Source: Microbulbifer sp. TB1203 (GTDB lineage Bacteria > Pseudomonadota > Gammaproteobacteria > Pseudomonadales > Cellvibrionaceae). From it: 64,000 nt of DNA. Made by a program: the position numbers and the translations under genes. The stretch spans positions 3,682,001-3,746,000 of the forward strand of contig NZ_CP116899.1 of NCBI RefSeq assembly GCF_030997045.1, read 5' to 3'. Below the pieces are notes generated by a model. It was not told the DNA's origin, searched no databases, and saw only the letters and a program-made list of their open reading frames with translations. The stretch's first letter is position 1, and every line of letters begins with the position of its first letter. Shown in pieces: positions 53,280-61,895 of this stretch.

Positions 53280-53362
53280 CCGCCGCCTTCGCAGCGCATT
53301 GCTCCCCCCACGGGGCCAGCCGCGACCGAATTTCCAGTTAAAAAGTCTCAGGTAGCAAGACA

Positions 53363-53497
53363 ATGAAACGCACTTTCCAACCCAGCAATCTGAAGCGCAA
53401 GCGCAACCACGGCTTCCGTGCCCGTATGGCAACCAAGAACGGCCGCAAGATTCTGGCCCGCCGTCGCGCCAAAGGCCGCAAAGTTCTGTCCGCATAA
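53363..53497 (+). CDS. rpmH: Ribosomal protein L34
   Basis: A 44-aa very basic protein, MKRTFQPSNLKRKRNHGF at the start and RRRAKGRKVLSA at the end, identical in pattern to L34 of other gammaproteobacteria. It heads the conserved rpmH-rnpA-yidD-yidC-mnmE block divergent from dnaA. Confidence 0.98.
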   Translation: MKRTFQPSNLKRKRNHGFRARMATKNGRKILARRRAKGRKVLSA

Positions 53498-53525
53498 GTC
53501 CTGTCCCGCCAGGGGCAGCTCCTCT

Positions 53526-53951
53526 ATGCAACAGACGCGCGGCGACTTCGGATTTGCCAAGCCGCTGCGCCTGCTCGACGCGGCACAGTATCGCGCCGTC
53601 TTCAGCGACACCCGGGTGCGCGCCGCACATCCGAAGCTGCTGATCCTCGCCCGCCCCAACGACCTCGGCCACCCGCGCCTGGGTCTGGTCATCGCCAAAA
53701 AGCACGTCCGCAACGCCAGCGACCGCAACCGCATCAAGCGTATCGTCCGCGAGACCTTCCGCCTGCGCCAGCACCAGCTGCCGCCGCTGGACGCAGTAGT
53801 GCTCGCGCGTACCGGCGCCGGCGAACTGGACCGGGCGGAACTGGCCGCGCTGCTAGACAAGCTATGGCGCAAGCTGGCCCAGAGGGCGCAGCAGCCACAG
53901 GGCGGCAACGCAAAAGACAACAGAGAGCGCAGCGTAAGGAGGAAAGCGTGA
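53526..53951 (+). CDS. rnpA: Ribonuclease P protein component
   Basis: A 141-aa basic protein that binds the RNase P RNA and the 5' leader of pre-tRNAs. The RNR signature RNASDRNRIKRIVRETFR is intact, preceded by HPRLGLVIAKKHV. ATG at 53526 follows rpmH by 28 bases. The C-terminal 20 residues are a low-complexity Gln/Arg tail. Its stop overlaps the yidD GTG. Confidence 0.95.
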   Translation: MQQTRGDFGFAKPLRLLDAAQYRAVFSDTRVRAAHPKLLILARPNDLGHPRLGLVIAKKHVRNASDRNRIKRIVRETFRLRQHQLPPLDAVVLARTGAGELDRAELAALLDKLWRKLAQRAQQPQGGNAKDNRERSVRRKA

Positions 53952-54181
53952 ACTGGCTGGCTGTCCGGCTGATCCACGCCTATCGCTACCTCGCCAGTCC
54001 CTGGGTCGGCAATCAGTGCCGCTTCTACCCCAGTTGCTCGCATTATGCGGAAGAGGCATTAAAAACCCACGGATTCCTAAAGGGGGGTTATTTAAGTGTG
54101 CGGCGCCTTATAAAATGCCACCCCTGGCATCCCGGCGGCATGGACCCGGTTCCCCCCGCCCCACACACCACAGATCACTAG
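53948..54181 (+). CDS. yidD: Membrane-protein insertion efficiency factor YidD
   Basis: A 77-aa amphipathic protein of the YidD family. It contains LIHAYRYLASPWVGNQ, then RFYPSCSHYAEEAL with the three conserved cysteine/tyrosine positions, and CHPWHPGGMDPVP. The start is GTG at 53948 with a strong TAAGGAGG upstream; it overlaps rnpA by four bases and precedes yidC by nine. Confidence 0.95.
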   Translation: MNWLAVRLIHAYRYLASPWVGNQCRFYPSCSHYAEEALKTHGFLKGGYLSVRRLIKCHPWHPGGMDPVPPAPHTTDH

Positions 54182-54190
54182 GCACTCGAG

Positions 54191-55852
54191 ATGGATTGGC
54201 AACGCTACACGCTGCTGGGCGGTATCGCCGCAGTTGTACTGGCACTGATATTCCAGTGGAACGAATTCAAAGAGCAGCGCGCACCGGCGGTGGATCGGGA
54301 GACTGTCGTGCGCAGCGACACCCAGGTGCCGCCACCACAACAGCAACCCGACAGCGGCACCAGCGACGTGCCGCAACTGCAGCAAGACGGCGAGACCGCC
54401 GCCCCAACGGCTGGAGAGCGCCAGCTGATCCAGGTGGAGACCGACGTATTCAGCCTGCTGATCGATCCTCGCGGCGGGGATATCGTCAAGGTGGCGCTGC
54501 GCAAGTTCTACGAGGAGCTGAACACCCCGGACCGCCCGTTTATCCTGCTCAACCAGACCCGCGATCACACCTATATCGCCCAGAGCGGCCTGATCGGCAA
54601 AAACGGCACCGACAGCGCCGCAGGGCGACCGCTGTTCAGCAGCGCGAAAACCGATTACGCCCTGCGCGAGGGCGAGGACACCCTGGACGTGGACCTGACC
54701 CTGCAGCAGAACGGCGCCCGGATCACCAAGCGCTTCCGCTTCACCCGCGGCGACTACCTGGTTGAGGTTTCCTACCTGGTGGACAACGCCGGCGCCCAGC
54801 CCTGGGCCGCAGCCATGTTCGGGCAGATCAAGCGCGACAGCGCCGAGCCACCGGTGGATGTGGGCATCGGCATGTCCCCCTTCCTCGGCGCGGCCCTGCA
54901 CACCACGGAGGAGAACTACCAGAAACAGGATTTCGAGGAGATTGCCGAGAAGCCCATCCGCGAGACCATCCATGGCGGCTGGGTGGCCATGGTCCAGCAC
55001 TACTTTATCAGCGCCTGGATTCCGCCCCAGGACGAGACCAATACCTTCGAGCTTCGCGAACTGCCCGGCGGCCTCTTCCGCATGGGCTTTACCTCGCCGC
55101 AGGTGCAGATTCCCGCCGGCGAACAGGGCGAACTCAGCGCCTCTTTCTACGCCGGCCCCAAGGATGTCTTCCGCCTGGAGGAGATCTCCCCCTACCTGGA
55201 CCTGACCGTGGACTACGGCTGGCTCTGGTGGCTGGCCAAGCCCATGTTCCGGGTGCTCAACTTTATCCACGAGCATATCGTCGCCAACTGGGGCTGGTCG
55301 ATCATCCTGCTCACGGTGTTTATCAAGGCACTGCTCTATCCGCTGTCCGCCGCCGGCCTGAAGTCCATGGCGCGCATGCGCAAGTTCGCGCCGCAGATGA
55401 AGAAGCTGCAGGACCAGTACAAGGACAACCGGCAGAAGCTGGCAGAGGAGACCATGAAGCTCTACCGCCGGGAGAAGATCAATCCCATGGGTGGCTGCCT
55501 GCCGATCCTGCTGCAGATGCCGGTGTTTATCGGCCTCTACTGGATGCTGATGGAAACCGTGGAGCTGCGCCACGCGCCCTGGATACTGTGGATTCACGAT
55601 CTCTCGGTGAAAGACCCCTACTTTATCCTGCCGGTGATCATGGGGGCTTCAATGTGGTTTATGCAGAAGCTGAACCCCCAGCCCACCGATCCGACCCAGG
55701 CGAGAATCATGCAGCTGATGCCGGTGATGATGACCTTCTTCTTCCTGTGGTTCCCCGCCGGGCTGGTGCTCTACTGGATCGCCAACAACCTGATCTCCAT
55801 CGCCCAGACCTGGTATATCAACAAGAAGGTGGAGGCGGCTGGTAACGCTTAA
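54191..55852 (+). CDS. yidC: Membrane protein insertase YidC
   Basis: A 553-aa inner-membrane insertase acting alone or with SecYEG. It has an N-terminal helix (LLGGIAAVVLALIFQWNEF), a large periplasmic beta domain (about 70-335), and the conserved insertase core with LLYPLSAAGLKSMARMRKFAPQ-type residues (YPLSAAGLKSMARMRK), PMGGCLPILLQMPVFIGLYW and C-terminal helices. Full length. In relatives mnmE follows directly; here a TnpB element lies between. Confidence 0.96.
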   Translation: MDWQRYTLLGGIAAVVLALIFQWNEFKEQRAPAVDRETVVRSDTQVPPPQQQPDSGTSDVPQLQQDGETAAPTAGERQLIQVETDVFSLLIDPRGGDIVKVALRKFYEELNTPDRPFILLNQTRDHTYIAQSGLIGKNGTDSAAGRPLFSSAKTDYALREGEDTLDVDLTLQQNGARITKRFRFTRGDYLVEVSYLVDNAGAQPWAAAMFGQIKRDSAEPPVDVGIGMSPFLGAALHTTEENYQKQDFEEIAEKPIRETIHGGWVAMVQHYFISAWIPPQDETNTFELRELPGGLFRMGFTSPQVQIPAGEQGELSASFYAGPKDVFRLEEISPYLDLTVDYGWLWWLAKPMFRVLNFIHEHIVANWGWSIILLTVFIKALLYPLSAAGLKSMARMRKFAPQMKKLQDQYKDNRQKLAEETMKLYRREKINPMGGCLPILLQMPVFIGLYWMLMETVELRHAPWILWIHDLSVKDPYFILPVIMGASMWFMQKLNPQPTDPTQARIMQLMPVMMTFFFLWFPAGLVLYWIANNLISIAQTWYINKKVEAAGNA

Positions 55853-55943
55853 TCACCACCGCCCAATGTAAGAGCCTGTTTGAAGTCTTAAAAGAGTTCG
55901 GCCTCAGTACGGGGCCGAAGCGGCCCCTGTGCATTCCGGTCGA

Positions 55944-57107
55944 TTGACATCCTCCCCTTCCTAAAGGAAGGGGATTCCTCCGGCGAGACGCTCATGCCCG
56001 AGCGCGAGAATGTTCCTGGCCGCGTTGAGATCGCGGTTGTGCGAGGCACCACACTCGCAGCAGGTCCATTCTCTTATTCCAAGCGCGGCTCTACCTTTCG
56101 GTCTGCTGGCGGGAATACTCCCGCAGCACGAGCAGCGCTGGGTGGTGTAGGACTCGTCGACCTCTTCGAACACGACGCCTGCGTGTGCGCATTTGTAGTC
56201 CAGCATCGTTTTCAATTGGCCCCAGCCGGCATCGAGCACGGATTTGGCCATGGAGGTTTTGACGAGTTGTTGAGAGCTGACATTGCCGACGAAGATGGCG
56301 GCACTACGGTCCACCAGCTTGCGACTGAACTGGTGCAGGTCGTTCTTGCGCCGGTTTCTGATCCTGGCGTGGATGGCGCGCACTCGGTGTTTCTTTCGGG
56401 CGCGCTGGGCGATGCCCAGTTTCTGCTGCTGGTCCCGGTACCAGCGGCCGGCTTCCAATTTCAGGGCCGGGTCAGTGGTGGTGGCGATGTCCTTGAGACC
56501 CAGGTCGATGCCGATAGCGGCCTTGCCGCAGCCCGGCTGCGGCTGAATCTCCACCGCCACATTGAAATACCAGCGCCCACGGGCGTCCTCCGAAAAACTG
56601 CCAGCCCGGAACCGGTATTGGCTGAGGCCATAGCTGTCCCAGACCTTGAAGTACAGGCCGGCATAGCGCACCTGGCCGGATACCCAGCGGGCGGCACCGG
56701 CCTTGAAGGGGACCCAGCCTAGGGAGCGGCGCACACCTCCTGAGCGGCGCCACTGCAGCTTAGCCTTGCAGAACTGCCGGCGCCGGGTGGCGAATTCCTC
56801 GGCGATGGCCTGGACGGCGGTGGAATCGATGGAGAGATAGCGGGAGCTGCCCTTGCTGTACTTCTGCAGGTCGTAGGCAGACAGCCATTGGCCGGTACGG
56901 TTCAAATGCTTGGCGGAAAGCTCGTTGTAGTAGTTCCACACCAGGTTGACGTCCCGGGCCATCTGGCGCAGGAGCTTGGTGTGTTTATCGCGCACGCGCA
57001 CCTGGAGGGTTTTAATGAGCGGCATAGCTGGATATTAATCCAGTATCAAATAATCAGCAATGCTTTGCATTGCCCGCTATCCATCCCCACCTGAAGGACG
57101 GGGCTTT
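55944..57107 (-). mobile_element. Orphan TnpB element of the IS200/IS605 superfamily
   Basis: The element carries tnpB only; no Y1 transposase tnpA is present. The end after the gene has the perfect hairpin CCCCTTCCTAAAGGAAGGGG (55954-55973) followed outward by the GACAATC-like end, typical of IS605 right ends; the tnpB stop lies inside this hairpin. The other end has hairpin CCCCACCTGAAGGACGGGG (57085-57103). The element fills the gap between yidC and mnmE and ends about 27 bases upstream of the mnmE start. Without TnpA it would need one in trans to move. Confidence 0.78.
55961..57025 (-). CDS. tnpB: TnpB-type RNA-guided nuclease-like protein with altered RuvC-II
   Basis: A 354-aa protein of the OrfB/TnpB family. 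RuvC-I Asp174 is present in IGIDLGLKDIATT, and RuvC-III Asp332 in HNRDLNAARNIL. A CxxC...CxxC zinc finger lies between them (298-301 and 322-325). The RuvC-II strand reads IFVGNVSSQQL, with Gly247 where canonical TnpB has Glu. A Glu at 291 (VDESYTTQ) near the zinc finger may substitute, as proposed for TnpB groups with rearranged catalytic sites; otherwise the nuclease would be dead. The omega RNA normally spans the gene's 3' end and the right-end hairpin. Confidence 0.88.
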   Translation of the reverse strand: MPLIKTLQVRVRDKHTKLLRQMARDVNLVWNYYNELSAKHLNRTGQWLSAYDLQKYSKGSSRYLSIDSTAVQAIAEEFATRRRQFCKAKLQWRRSGGVRRSLGWVPFKAGAARWVSGQVRYAGLYFKVWDSYGLSQYRFRAGSFSEDARGRWYFNVAVEIQPQPGCGKAAIGIDLGLKDIATTTDPALKLEAGRWYRDQQQKLGIAQRARKKHRVRAIHARIRNRRKNDLHQFSRKLVDRSAAIFVGNVSSQQLVKTSMAKSVLDAGWGQLKTMLDYKCAHAGVVFEEVDESYTTQRCSCCGSIPASRPKGRAALGIREWTCCECGASHNRDLNAARNILALGHERLAGGIPFL

Positions 57108-57133
57108 CCGCGGCAAACTGGTAAACTCTGCCC

Positions 57134-58510
57134 ATGCCAAAGCAAAACCTCCACAGAGACACCATCGCCGCCGTCGCCACCGCCCCAGGCCGTGGTGGTA
57201 TCGGTGTGATCCGCCTCTCCGGCCCGCACGCCCGGGAGTTCGCCCGCGCCATCTGCGGAGAGGGAGAGTTGCAACCGCGCCGCGCGCACTACCGCAACTT
57301 CCACCACCGCGGGCAACTGATCGACCAGGGCATCGCGCTCTTCTTCCCCGGCCCCCACTCCTTTACCGGCGAGGACGTGGTGGAGCTGCAAGGCCACGGC
57401 GGTCCGGTGATTCTCGACCAACTGCTGCACGCCGCCATCGAATTGGGCGCTCGCCAGGCGAGGCCCGGTGAGTTTTCCGAGCGCGCTTTTCTCAACGACA
57501 AGATCGATCTGGCCCAGGCAGAGGCCATCGCCGACCTGATAGAGGCTGGCAGCGCCCAGGCGGCCCGCAATGCCATGCGTTCACTGCAGGGCGTATTTTC
57601 CGAAAAAATAGAAAGATTAGTGGAAAATCTAACCCATTTGCGCATCTATGTCGAAGCGTCGATAGATTTTCCTGAAGAAGAAATCGATTTTCTTGCAGAT
57701 GGCAAAGTCGCGGCGGATCTGGACGCTCTTTTGCACCAGTTGGCGCAAGTGGAGGCCGAGGCCCGCCGCGGCAGCGTGGTGCGCGAGGGTATGCGGGTGG
57801 CCATCGCCGGGCGCCCCAACGCTGGCAAGTCCAGCTTGCTCAATGCCCTGGCCGGCCGCGAGGCCGCCATCGTCACCGAACTCGCCGGCACCACCCGGGA
57901 TATCCTGCGCGAATATATCGATATCGACGGCATGCCCCTGCATATCGCCGACACCGCCGGCCTGCGGGACTCCCCCGACCGGGTGGAACAGATCGGCATA
58001 GCCCGCGCCTGGGAGGAGATACGGGGCGCGGACCGGGTGCTGCTGGTGGTGGACGCGGAGCAGGCCAACTCCCTGGACCCGGAACAGGCCTGGCCGGAAT
58101 TCACCGCGCAGCTGCCGGATCCGGAAAAACTCACCCTGGTGCTGAACAAGATCGACCTCACCGATTACACCGCCGGACTGCTGGCGCACACCGACGGAGT
58201 ACCGGTGATCGCCATCAGCGCCAGGACCGGTGCGGGCCTAGAATCGCTGAGGGAGCACCTGAAACACTGCATGGGCTACAGCGGCGCCGCCGAGGGCAGC
58301 TTCAGCGCCCGCCGCCGCCACCTCGAAGCCCTGGCCGAGGCGCGGGCCTTTATCCAACAGGGCGCCGCACAACTGCGCACCGCCGGCGCCGGCGAACTGC
58401 TGGCGGAAGACCTGCGCCGGGCGCAGCAGGCCCTCGGCGAAATCACCGGCGCGGTGACCGCGGACGATTTGCTCGGAAAAATCTTCGGCAGCTTCTGTAT
58501 CGGCAAATAG
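57134..58510 (+). CDS. mnmE: tRNA uridine-5-carboxymethylaminomethyl GTPase MnmE
   Basis: A 458-aa GTPase that with MnmG modifies the wobble uridine of several tRNAs. The N-terminal folate-binding domain (DTIAAVATAPGRGGIGVIRLSG) is followed by the helical domain and inserted G domain: G1 GRPNAGKSSLLNAL, G3 DTAGLRDSPD, G4 NKID. It ends with CIGK, the invariant tail with the catalytic Cys. Full length. It ought to be co-transcribed with yidC, but the TnpB element now separates them. Confidence 0.97.
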   Translation: MPKQNLHRDTIAAVATAPGRGGIGVIRLSGPHAREFARAICGEGELQPRRAHYRNFHHRGQLIDQGIALFFPGPHSFTGEDVVELQGHGGPVILDQLLHAAIELGARQARPGEFSERAFLNDKIDLAQAEAIADLIEAGSAQAARNAMRSLQGVFSEKIERLVENLTHLRIYVEASIDFPEEEIDFLADGKVAADLDALLHQLAQVEAEARRGSVVREGMRVAIAGRPNAGKSSLLNALAGREAAIVTELAGTTRDILREYIDIDGMPLHIADTAGLRDSPDRVEQIGIARAWEEIRGADRVLLVVDAEQANSLDPEQAWPEFTAQLPDPEKLTLVLNKIDLTDYTAGLLAHTDGVPVIAISARTGAGLESLREHLKHCMGYSGAAEGSFSARRRHLEALAEARAFIQQGAAQLRTAGAGELLAEDLRRAQQALGEITGAVTADDLLGKIFGSFCIGK

Positions 58511-59143
58511 CCCTGCCTTCCCTTCCCTATATTTTCATCGGACTCGGCACCGGGGTAACCGCGCGCCGCCCTCCTCAAACTATCCACAGGCAACTGGCGA
58601 ACCAAGCCCGTCCCCACCAAACCCACCCGCTGAACACAAAAGTTGCGCACAGCAATCCACAGTCTTATCCAGATACCTCTACTTGCTCACAGACAACCCA
58701 CAGGAACTCTCACCGCTTTCCAACAATCACCTGGCTTTGCCCGCCTGCTGTGAATAAAAGTGGGCACAACTCCGTCAAAACCTGAGAGCTCGGGCGGGTA
58801 TAACTTCCTCAGGGAGAAAAACAGGGGAAAGTTATCCCGTTGGTCCACAGCGCCCTACCGCGGTTGCCCCCGCTCCGGGGCAGAGGTTATCAGCAACCTG
58901 TCATACCCAATAAGCGATTGATTTTATTGATATTTTTATAGTTATACCGAAAACGACCGCCCCTAATAACAACAACTAATATAAAACTCTACCAATACAA
59001 GATATGTATAAGTTAATTAGTGTATGAATGATAAACAGCAAATGAATGGTTAAAATTTAGTCAGAACGTCGTCGGCCTGCGCTGTTACACTGTTTGCCGC
59101 ATCCCACCTGCTGGCTATAAAATGTGCGCCCATTTTTTTACTT
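58511..59143. promoter_or_regulatory. mnmE-mnmG intergenic region: A+T-rich tract with DnaA-box-like sites (origin candidate 2)
   Basis: This 633-base spacer contains no gene. DnaA-box-like 9-mers occur as CTATCCACA (58580-58588), CAATCCACA (58653-58661), TTATCCAGA (58665-58673) and inverted TGTGAATAA (58749-58757), with further near-matches to 58850. They are followed by an A+T-rich tract at about 58911-59058 that could be the unwinding element. The position next to mnmG (gidA) is that of the E. coli oriC. Confidence 0.65.
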
Positions 59144-59167
59144 GTGCAGGGCCTGGCCTGGAAACCT

Positions 59168-61057
59168 ATGGACTACCCCAAAACCTATGACGTGATCGTG
59201 ATCGGCGGCGGCCACGCCGGCACCGAAGCCTCGCTCGCGGCCGCGCGTATGGGGGCCTCTACTCTGTTGCTGACCCACAACATCGAGACTCTGGGGCAGA
59301 TGTCCTGCAACCCGGCCATCGGCGGTATCGGCAAAAGCCATCTGGTGAACGAGGTGGACGCCCTGGGCGGCGCCATGGCCGAGGCCACGGATCTGGCCGG
59401 TATCCAGTTCCGCGTGCTCAATGCGCGCAAGGGGCCGGCGGTGCGCGCCACCCGCGCCCAGGCGGACCGGGCCCTGTACCGGGGCGCGGTCCGCGCGATC
59501 CTGGAGCGGCAGGAAAACCTGGAAATCTTCCAGCAGGCGGCGGACGACCTGATTGTGGAGGGCGAGCGGGTCACCGGAGTGGTCACCAACGCCGGCGTGC
59601 GCTTCCGTGCCAGGACTGTGGTGATCACCGCGGGGACCTTTCTCGGCGGAAAAATCCATATCGGCCTCGACAGCCATTCCGGCGGCCGCGCCGGGGACCC
59701 GCCGTCCATCGCCCTGGCGCAGCGGCTGCGGGAGTTGCCGTTTCGCGTCGAGCGGCTGAAGACCGGCACGCCGCCGCGGATCGATGCCCGCTCGGTGGAC
59801 TTCTCCGGCCTGGAGGAGCAGTGGGGCGATACCCCCACCCCGGTGATGTCCTACCTGGGCCGTCGCGCCCAGCACCCGCGGCAGGTGTGTTGCTGGATCA
59901 CACATACCAACGCGAAGACCCATGAGGTAATCCGCGGGGGCCTGGACCGGTCGCCGATGTACTCGGGGGTCATCGAGGGCATTGGCCCCCGCTACTGCCC
60001 CTCCATCGAGGACAAGGTGCACCGTTTCGCCGACAAGGACGGCCACCAGGTATTTATCGAGCCCGAGGGGCTGACCACCAATGAGCTGTACCCCAACGGT
60101 ATCTCCACCAGCCTGCCTTTCGATGTGCAGATTGAACTGGTGCACTCGATCAAAGGTTTTGAAAAGGCGCATATCACCCGCCCGGGCTACGCCATCGAAT
60201 ACGATTTCTTCGACCCGCGGGACCTGCTGCCCTCCCTGGAAACCAAATTTATTCAGGGACTCTTCTTCGCCGGCCAGATCAACGGCACCACCGGCTACGA
60301 GGAAGCCGCCGCCCAGGGCCTGCTGGCCGGCGCCAACGCGGCACTCAAGTCACAGCAGCGCGAGGCCTGGGCGCCACGCCGGGACCAGGCCTACCTGGGC
60401 GTGCTGGTGGACGACCTGATCACCACCGGCACCCGGGAGCCCTACCGTATGTTCACCAGTCGCGCCGAGTATCGGCTGCTGCTGCGCGAGGACAACGCGG
60501 ACCTGCGCCTCACCGAGATGGGGCGCCAGTTGGGACTGGTGGGCGACGCCCGCTGGCGGGCCTTTAGCGAAAAGCGCGAGGCCATCGAGCGCGAGGAACA
60601 GCGGCTGCGGGAAACCTGGATTCACCCGCACACCCCGCAGGCCTCCGCGGTGGAAACCCAGCTGCCGCAGCCGCTGGCACGGGAGTACAGCCTGATGGAT
60701 CTGCTCCGGCGCCCGGAGCTGGGCTACGCCGATGTGGCGGCCCTCAAGGGCGAGCCGGTGGAGGATGAGCGGGTGGCCGAGCAGGTGGAAATTGCCGCCA
60801 AATACGCCGGCTATATCGATCGCCAGCGGGAGGAGATCGAGCGGCTGCGGGCCTACGAGGACACCCCAATTCCGGCGGGGTTCGATTACGGCGCCGTGTC
60901 CGGTCTCTCCAGTGAAGTGAAGCAGAAGCTGAGCGAGACCCGCCCGGACACCCTGGCGCGGGCATCGCGGATTCCCGGGGTCACGCCGGCGGCGGTGTCG
61001 CTGCTGCTGATCCAACTGAAAAAACGCGGCCTGCTCACCCGCAAAAAAGCCGTATAA
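59168..61057 (+). CDS. mnmG: tRNA wobble-uridine modification FAD protein MnmG (GidA)
   Basis: A 629-aa FAD-binding partner of MnmE. The dinucleotide-binding motif VIVIGGGHAGTEASLAAAR opens the protein. Further GidA signatures are SCNPAIGGIGKSHLVNEVDAL, VRATRAQADRALYR and INGTTGYEEAAAQGL, with the C-terminal helical domain ending near RIPGVTPAAVSLLLIQLKK. ATG at 59168 is preferred over a GTG at 59144 because the homologous N-terminus starts there. Confidence 0.97.
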   Translation: MDYPKTYDVIVIGGGHAGTEASLAAARMGASTLLLTHNIETLGQMSCNPAIGGIGKSHLVNEVDALGGAMAEATDLAGIQFRVLNARKGPAVRATRAQADRALYRGAVRAILERQENLEIFQQAADDLIVEGERVTGVVTNAGVRFRARTVVITAGTFLGGKIHIGLDSHSGGRAGDPPSIALAQRLRELPFRVERLKTGTPPRIDARSVDFSGLEEQWGDTPTPVMSYLGRRAQHPRQVCCWITHTNAKTHEVIRGGLDRSPMYSGVIEGIGPRYCPSIEDKVHRFADKDGHQVFIEPEGLTTNELYPNGISTSLPFDVQIELVHSIKGFEKAHITRPGYAIEYDFFDPRDLLPSLETKFIQGLFFAGQINGTTGYEEAAAQGLLAGANAALKSQQREAWAPRRDQAYLGVLVDDLITTGTREPYRMFTSRAEYRLLLREDNADLRLTEMGRQLGLVGDARWRAFSEKREAIEREEQRLRETWIHPHTPQASAVETQLPQPLAREYSLMDLLRRPELGYADVAALKGEPVEDERVAEQVEIAAKYAGYIDRQREEIERLRAYEDTPIPAGFDYGAVSGLSSEVKQKLSETRPDTLARASRIPGVTPAAVSLLLIQLKKRGLLTRKKAV

Positions 61058-61071
61058 CCTTCCCGTAGTTG

Positions 61072-61147
61072 TGTAGGAGCGGCCCATGGCCGCGATCGAT
61101 CCCTCTACGTAGCGATTACGATCGCGGCCATGGGCCGCTCCTACAGG
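61072..61147. repeat. REP-like palindrome, family GTAGGAGCGGCC
   Basis: GTGTAGGAGCGGCCCATGGC and its inverse complement ending GGGCCGCTCCTACAGG enclose a 20-base loop; GGCCGCGATCG / CGATCGCGGCC forms the inner stem. It is the most symmetrical copy of the family and separates mnmG from rsmG. Confidence 0.85.
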
Positions 61148-61171
61148 GAAACACGATACCGAGTTGGAAAT

Positions 61172-61840
61172 TTGACGACCTCACTGCAAATGGAAGCCTT
61201 CCGCCCCCGCCTGCTCGAAGCCGCCGGGCAGTTGTCGGTGGCGCTGTCCGGGGAACAGCAGGACAAGTTGCTCCTGTACCTGGAACTCTTCGCGCGCTGG
61301 AACGCGGCCTACAACCTGTCGGCCATCCGCGATCCGGCGCAGATGCTGGAGCGCCATATCATCGACAGCCTCAGCGTGGTGAACCTGTGCGGCCATGGCT
61401 CTGACTCACTGATCGATGTGGGCAGCGGCGGCGGCCTGCCGGGAGTTCCCCTGGCGATAGTCCACCCCGGGCGCCAGGTCACCCTGCTGGACAGCAACGG
61501 CAAGAAGACCCGCTTCCTGTTCCAGGTGGCGAGCCAGTTGCCACTGCCCAACGTGCAGGTAATCAACGAGCGGGTGGAGGAATTTTCACCGGGGTCGAAG
61601 TTCGATGGCGTGGTTTCCCGGGCCTTCGCCTCCCTGGCCGACATGATTGCGGGAAGTGAGCACTTGCTAGCGCCCGGGGGAAAGTTTTACGCTATGAAGG
61701 GTCGGTTGCCGCAAGACGAGTTGAGCGCGCTTCCAAAAGGGATTAAGGTCGAGCAGGTGCACCCCCTGTCGGTACCGGGTTGCGATGCGGAGCGCCACCT
61801 TATCGTGCTCAGCCGCCCAGTTGGCGACGATCCCGCTTAA
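61172..61840 (+). CDS. rsmG: 16S rRNA m7G527 methyltransferase
   Basis: A 222-aa SAM-dependent methyltransferase acting on G527 of 16S rRNA. The family blocks LYLELFARWNAAYNLSAIRD, RHIIDSLSV, IDVGSGGGLPGVPLAI (SAM loop), LLDSNGKKTRFLFQV and VSRAFASLADM are all present. The start is uncertain: TTG at 61172 follows GGAA, and ATG at 61190 would give a 216-aa protein without a clear ribosome site. Confidence 0.95.
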   Translation: MTTSLQMEAFRPRLLEAAGQLSVALSGEQQDKLLLYLELFARWNAAYNLSAIRDPAQMLERHIIDSLSVVNLCGHGSDSLIDVGSGGGLPGVPLAIVHPGRQVTLLDSNGKKTRFLFQVASQLPLPNVQVINERVEEFSPGSKFDGVVSRAFASLADMIAGSEHLLAPGGKFYAMKGRLPQDELSALPKGIKVEQVHPLSVPGCDAERHLIVLSRPVGDDPA

Positions 61841-61895
61841 AATTTTCCAAGACCAGATATTTGTCAGCCGCTGTTAACAACAGGGAACAATAACC

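Noticed and set aside
55911..55927. Stem GGGGCCGAAGCGGCCCC after yidC as a terminator
   Set aside because: It has no following T tract, so intrinsic termination is unlikely.
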